From positions 1 through 10,193 of the forward strand of contig CAMLSI010000166.1 in assembly GCA_946482585.1 (NCBI GenBank): a stretch of 10,193 nt of DNA. Direction: 5' to 3'. Shown here in pieces: positions 6,955 to 10,193 of the stretch. The notes below the pieces were generated by a model, which was not told the DNA's origin, did no database searches, and worked only from the letters and a program-made list of their open reading frames with translations. Made by a program: the position numbers and the translations under genes. This DNA comes from an uncultured Lysobacteraceae bacterium. GTDB taxonomy: Bacteria > Pseudomonadota > Gammaproteobacteria > Xanthomonadales > Rhodanobacteraceae. Within the stretch, counting starts at the first letter, position 1, and each line of letters starts with the position of its first letter.

Positions 6955-8246
6955 TAGCGAACCTCCTTGTTCAGCTCGGCCGGCGAGGCGAACACCGTGA
7001 TCTCGACGCGACGGTTCTGGGCGCGGCCGGCCGGCGTCGCATTGTCGGCGATCGGATCGGCTTCGCCGCGGCCTTCAGTGCTGATGCGGCCCGGCGTGCG
7101 CACGGTCGCGTCGATCTGCGCCGCGACGGCGCGCGCACGCTCCTGCGACAGTTCCCAGTTCGACGGGAAGCGCACGCTGCGGATCGGTCTGTCGTCGGTA
7201 TGGCCGCTGACGAGTACGCGGCCCTTCACCTCGCCGATCGCCATCGCGATGCGATCGACGATGTCGCGGAACTGCGGGCGCATGGTCGCGCTGCCCGATT
7301 CGAACAGGCCGTCGCCGCGGATCGTCACGGTGCTCTGCTCGGAGTTCTCCTTGACCGACACGAGGCCCTCGCGGATTTCCTTTTCGAGGAACTTCGAGAA
7401 GCGCAGCGGCGGCGGGGTGTCGCGCACGACCGGCGGCGGAGTCGGCAGCTTGAGGCTGCTGATCGCGATGAAGGTCTTGTCCGAGCGGGCCGCGAGCCAG
7501 AACGCCAGCAGCATGTAGAACCCGATGCCCAGGAGCACGGCCACGATCGCGGATACCCAGACCGGGATCATGCCCCAGATGCGCGGCAGCTCGGCCGCGT
7601 GGCCCTGCCAGTGGATCGACAGCGCGCGGTCGGGCACGCCGCGCGAGGTCTTGATGATGTCGGCGAGGCGCCGCTTGAGGTTCTCGAGCTGGCTCTGGCC
7701 GTTGGAGACGATGCGATAGCGCCCTTCGAACCCGAGCGCGATGCAGTAGTACATGAGCTCCAGCACGTCGATGTACTGCGCCGGCGTCTGCGCGAGCTTC
7801 GCGAGCAGCTGGAAGAATTTCTCGCCGCCCCAGGTTTCGTTGTGGAACGTGACCAGCAGCGAATTCTTCGACCAGGCGCCCGAGCCGCCCCAGGGCGTCT
7901 GCGCCGCGGCTTCGTCGAGCACCGTGCACAGGCAATAGCGCGCGGCGACGATGTGTTCGGCCGGAATGCCCTGCGCCTTCGCCGCCGCGTCGAAGCGGCG
8001 GATCTCGTCGACGAGGTAGCTGCGCAGCTTGTCCGGATCGGCGTTGTGCACCAGCGTGCGGATCTGGTAGACGAGATTGAGGATCGGATTGGCGAGCGCG
8101 ATCAGCGGCGAGTTGCCGGACGGGATCTCCGGTTCCGACGACTGCCATGCGGGCTGAGCGCCGGCGGACAGCGGCGCCGCGGCGCCGCCCGGGCTCGGCA
8201 TCACGAAGGTGCGATTGTTGCCGGCGTTGAACGAAGGGTTGGACAT
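6954..8246 (-). CDS. tssL: T6SS protein TssL with C-terminal OmpA domain (evolved DotU)
   Basis: Inner-membrane partner of TssM, 430 residues. After a Pro/Ala/Ser-rich N-terminus, the cytoplasmic DotU domain spans about 45-220, with the hallmark YCLCTVLDEAAAQTPWGGS at 104-122 and LGFEGRYR at 171-178. A single membrane helix (about 228-252) follows, then a proline-rich linker (268-280), and an OmpA-like peptidoglycan-binding domain from about 305 to 420: SGHTDDRPI, NWELSQERA, EGRGEADPIADN and GRAQNRRVEI. Short TssL proteins lack this domain and rely on separate peptidoglycan-binding Tag proteins; here the anchor is built in. The ATG at 8246 begins the typical TssL opening with a TFVMPSPGG segment, but no strong ribosome-binding site is visible. 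It lies 77 bases after tssK and overlaps tssM by one base. Confidence 0.96.
   Translation of the reverse strand: MSNPSFNAGNNRTFVMPSPGGAAAPLSAGAQPAWQSSEPEIPSGNSPLIALANPILNLVYQIRTLVHNADPDKLRSYLVDEIRRFDAAAKAQGIPAEHIVAARYCLCTVLDEAAAQTPWGGSGAWSKNSLLVTFHNETWGGEKFFQLLAKLAQTPAQYIDVLELMYYCIALGFEGRYRIVSNGQSQLENLKRRLADIIKTSRGVPDRALSIHWQGHAAELPRIWGMIPVWVSAIVAVLLGIGFYMLLAFWLAARSDKTFIAISSLKLPTPPPVVRDTPPPLRFSKFLEKEIREGLVSVKENSEQSTVTIRGDGLFESGSATMRPQFRDIVDRIAMAIGEVKGRVLVSGHTDDRPIRSVRFPSNWELSQERARAVAAQIDATVRTPGRISTEGRGEADPIADNATPAGRAQNRRVEITVFASPAELNKEVR
6961..6968 (-). promoter_or_regulatory. Strong ribosome-binding site of tssM
   Basis: AAGGAGGT on the minus strand inside the last codons of tssL, 6 bases before the GTG at 6954. 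It settles the unusual GTG start and shows that tssM has its own initiation signal in addition to overlap coupling. Confidence 0.85.
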
Positions 8247-8289
8247 GGTCGGTTCTGTCAGGAGTTCAGTACCCGCCGGATTTCAGCGC

Positions 8290-8311
8290 GACGCGCGGCG
8301 AGCGCGCCGTC
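8290..8311 (-). other. Possible hairpin in the tssK-tssL gap
   Basis: In the 77-base gap between tssK and tssL the transcript can fold GACGGCGCG against CGCGCGTC with one bulged base and a 5-base loop. It has no U-run after it, so it is not a typical intrinsic terminator. It could slow read-through, stabilise an RNA end, or simply reflect the GC-rich composition. Confidence 0.25.
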
Positions 8312-8323
8312 TGCGATAGCCGT

Positions 8324-9658
8324 TCAGCGGCGCACGGCCCAGCATTCGAGTTCGAGATCGGGGAACTCGCCGGCGACGTGGAGCGCCAGCGTGCCCGTGT
8401 TCTGCAGCTGTTTCCACAAGTCCGCAGCGGTGTCCATTTCGAAATAGTGGTAACCCGCATGATAGGGAATCTGGCGCGGCGCGACCGGCAGCAGGCGCAG
8501 GCCGACGCCGGGCAGATGCAGGTTCACGAGGTCGCGGATCTTGTCGGCCGGACCGATCTTGACCTGCGTCGGGAAGTTCGAGCGCAGCGTCTCCGGCGGC
8601 GTGCTTGCATGGACCGCCAGGATGAACTGGGCGTTGCGCAGCAGTTCCGTGTCGCTGACGTGGCCGACGCGAACGCCGTAGTTGCGGATCTGCAGGTCGA
8701 TCTGCACGGCATTCTGCTCGAGCACCGTCGACAGGCCGCGGCGCAGCAGGAACATCAGCGGCATGATGCAGCCGTAGAGATCGTCGTGGTCGTAGTGCGG
8801 CCACGTCGTCGGCCGACGCGACGCTTCCATGAACGTCGCGAGCTCGCCGGCGATCTGCACGAGCGCGGCGTAGAAGCGCTCCGGGTGCAGCACCGACGGG
8901 TTGATCAGATGCGCGAGTAGCGGCTGATAGCGGTTGAGCATCTGCAGCAGCAGGAATTCGCCGACCTCGGACACGCCGCCGCGGCCCGGCTGGCTCAGGC
9001 GGTCGGCGAGCACGTCGGCGCGCTGGTTGACCAGGCCGTGCAGCTCGTTGAGCAGCGACAACAGGTAGGAGAACGCCGAGCACGCGACGACCGGCGGAAT
9101 GTACTCGCTGTCGAGCAGCAGCTGGCGGTCGCTGCGGCACTCGACGACGCGCGCGACGCCGACGCCGAGCCAGCCGTCCGCGAGGTCCTTCTCCAGTACC
9201 AGACGCAGGCGCGGCGTGCCGAGCTGCAGATCTGCCGGCTCGCCCGCGATGGAGTTCTCGTCGCGCACGACCGCGTCGCTGACCGCATAGCGCGCGAGCG
9301 ACGCCGGATGCTCCTCGAACACGACGTGCTCGGTGCCGGGCCGCTTCAGCGGCAGCGCGAGATAGACCGTCTGGTTGATCACGCCCTCACCGAAATGCAG
9401 CGGCTCGGGCGCGGCGCTCTGCACCGGAAACGCGAACGAGGTGCCGTCGGGCAGGAGCCCGATCGCGTTCTGGATCGCGAGCTTGCCGACCGCGAGCGCG
9501 GCGACGTCGAGGCGCAGTTCGCGGAAACCCCAGAAGAACGGCTCGGCCGCCAGCGTGCGCTGATGCGTGTGGAATTCGAGATAGCGCTCCTGCTGCTGGA
9601 AATGCTGCGGGCGTAGAAACATGCCCTCGGCCCAGACGACTTTCTTGTACGGGTCCAT
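8324..9658 (-). CDS. tssK: T6SS baseplate-membrane adaptor TssK
   Basis: Cytoplasmic protein of 444 residues, the normal length for TssK, which forms trimers linking the baseplate to the TssL/TssM cytoplasmic domains. The N-terminal signature VVWAEGMFLRPQHFQQQERY (residues 7-26) is diagnostic. Other family-typical parts are the HFGEGVINQTVYLALPLKRPG region, the long middle helical domain with a LLNELHGLVNQRADVLADRL stretch, and the C-terminal receptor-binding part ending LELECWAVRR. The ATG at 9658 is preceded by GGGAAGGTGAG, a good ribosome-binding site, and its position matches the conserved start of the family. It lies 42 bases after tssJ and 77 bases before tssL, in the same transcript. 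No defect is seen. Confidence 0.96.
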   Translation of the reverse strand: MDPYKKVVWAEGMFLRPQHFQQQERYLEFHTHQRTLAAEPFFWGFRELRLDVAALAVGKLAIQNAIGLLPDGTSFAFPVQSAAPEPLHFGEGVINQTVYLALPLKRPGTEHVVFEEHPASLARYAVSDAVVRDENSIAGEPADLQLGTPRLRLVLEKDLADGWLGVGVARVVECRSDRQLLLDSEYIPPVVACSAFSYLLSLLNELHGLVNQRADVLADRLSQPGRGGVSEVGEFLLLQMLNRYQPLLAHLINPSVLHPERFYAALVQIAGELATFMEASRRPTTWPHYDHDDLYGCIMPLMFLLRRGLSTVLEQNAVQIDLQIRNYGVRVGHVSDTELLRNAQFILAVHASTPPETLRSNFPTQVKIGPADKIRDLVNLHLPGVGLRLLPVAPRQIPYHAGYHYFEMDTAADLWKQLQNTGTLALHVAGEFPDLELECWAVRR

Positions 9659-9700
9659 CTCACCTTCCCTGGCTGGCGGTGCGGCATCGATTCATGGCGA

Positions 9701-10193
9701 TCACTTCTTCAGCGGCGGGCCGACCAGCGTGACCTTGCGTTCTTCGAGGTTGACTTTGTATTCGACCGTGGGCTTTCCACTCTTGAGGAATTCCGGCAGC
9801 TTGATCCACTTCTTGCGTTGCGGCGGCAGGTCGAGCGCGGCGCGCCAGACGCTGTTCTCCATGTCGCGGAAGCCGACCATCACGCCGATCGCGTCTTCGT
9901 CGGCGTCGAAGGTATAGCTTTTCTTGACGGTTGCGCCGGGTTGCACGGGGAACGGATCTTTCAAGACGACCACGCCGTCGAGATCCCCCTTCGTTTCGTC
10001 GGCGAGCGTGAAGTAGTCGGCGGTCATGAACGGCGCGGCGCGCTTGAGCTTGAGCACGGTCACGACGGCGGGCGAGGGCCGCAGGTTGATGTCCGGATTG
10101 AGTTTGCTGTCGGCGGTGATGACGACTTCGACCGTCACGGGATTGCGCTTCTTCGGAGCGGACGAGCACCCGGCCGCGGCGAGCAGCGACAGG
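9701..10193 (-). CDS. tssJ: T6SS outer-membrane lipoprotein TssJ (5' end cut by window)
   Basis: Outer-membrane lipoprotein that holds the periplasmic end of TssM. The reading frame is open to the right edge, so the start codon and beginning of the signal peptide lie outside; 163 residues are visible. The first visible residues read LSLLAAAGCSS, the hydrophobic end of a lipoprotein signal with a lipobox; the cysteine codon is at about 10168-10166. The mature part of about 155 residues is the usual TssJ size. Family-typical segments are LNPDINLRPSPAVVTVLKLK near its start, FTLADETKGDL, a strand-rich middle, and the FRDMENSVWRAALDLPP stretch. No acidic residue follows the cysteine (Ser-Ser), consistent with sorting to the outer membrane. 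The in-frame GTG at 10138 lies inside the mature protein and is not the start. The neighbour tssK follows after 42 bases. Confidence 0.93.
   Translation of the reverse strand, partial: LSLLAAAGCSSAPKKRNPVTVEVVITADSKLNPDINLRPSPAVVTVLKLKRAAPFMTADYFTLADETKGDLDGVVVLKDPFPVQPGATVKKSYTFDADEDAIGVMVGFRDMENSVWRAALDLPPQRKKWIKLPEFLKSGKPTVEYKVNLEERKVTLVGPPLKK

Noticed and set aside
7200..8447. Long plus-strand frame opposite tssL and the tssK-tssL gap
   Set aside because: Antisense shadow with biased composition; tssL on the minus strand carries all expected DotU and OmpA motifs.

Overview
The window is GC-rich DNA from a Gram-negative, almost certainly proteobacterial, genome. It carries an outer-membrane lipoprotein with a lipobox, an inner-membrane secretion complex and a protein with a classical signal peptide. 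The gene order matches the Pseudomonas HSI-1 type of type VI secretion system (T6SS), which fits a high-GC gamma- or betaproteobacterium. I cannot name the genus from the sequence alone.

Right-hand three quarters (about 2759-10193, minus strand): one end of a T6SS cluster, read right to left as tssJ (cut by the window edge), tssK, tssL, tssM, tagF. TssJ, TssL and TssM form the membrane complex that anchors the contractile tail to the envelope, TssK joins that complex to the baseplate, and TagF is a post-translational brake on firing. TssL is the evolved form with a C-terminal OmpA-like peptidoglycan-binding domain. TssM keeps an intact Walker A motif. The tssL/tssM and tssM/tagF junctions are 1-base stop/start overlaps, so the three genes look translationally coupled. 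tssJ/tssK and tssK/tssL are separated by short gaps of 42 and 77 bases. The sheath, tube, baseplate and ATPase genes are not in the window and probably lie beyond the right edge.

Middle (2201-2734, plus strand): a small exported protein of unknown function that converges tail to tail with tagF. In HSI-1 clusters the phosphatase/kinase pair pppA/ppkA usually follows tagF; here the cluster stops at tagF and this unrelated gene comes next.

Left (40-1913, minus strand): two different nucleotidyltransferases of the RlaP/YcgL family (DNA polymerase beta-like fold) encoded head to tail with a 1-base TGATG overlap, behind a recognisable sigma-70-type promoter at 1957-1985. The family has been proposed to act in RNA repair, but its substrate is not established. 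A divergent, translationally coupled pair of these enzymes is the least explained feature here.

I saw no tRNA or rRNA, insertion sequence, CRISPR array, long repeat or origin. The gaps between genes are all under 300 bases. The first 39 bases hold nothing I can support.
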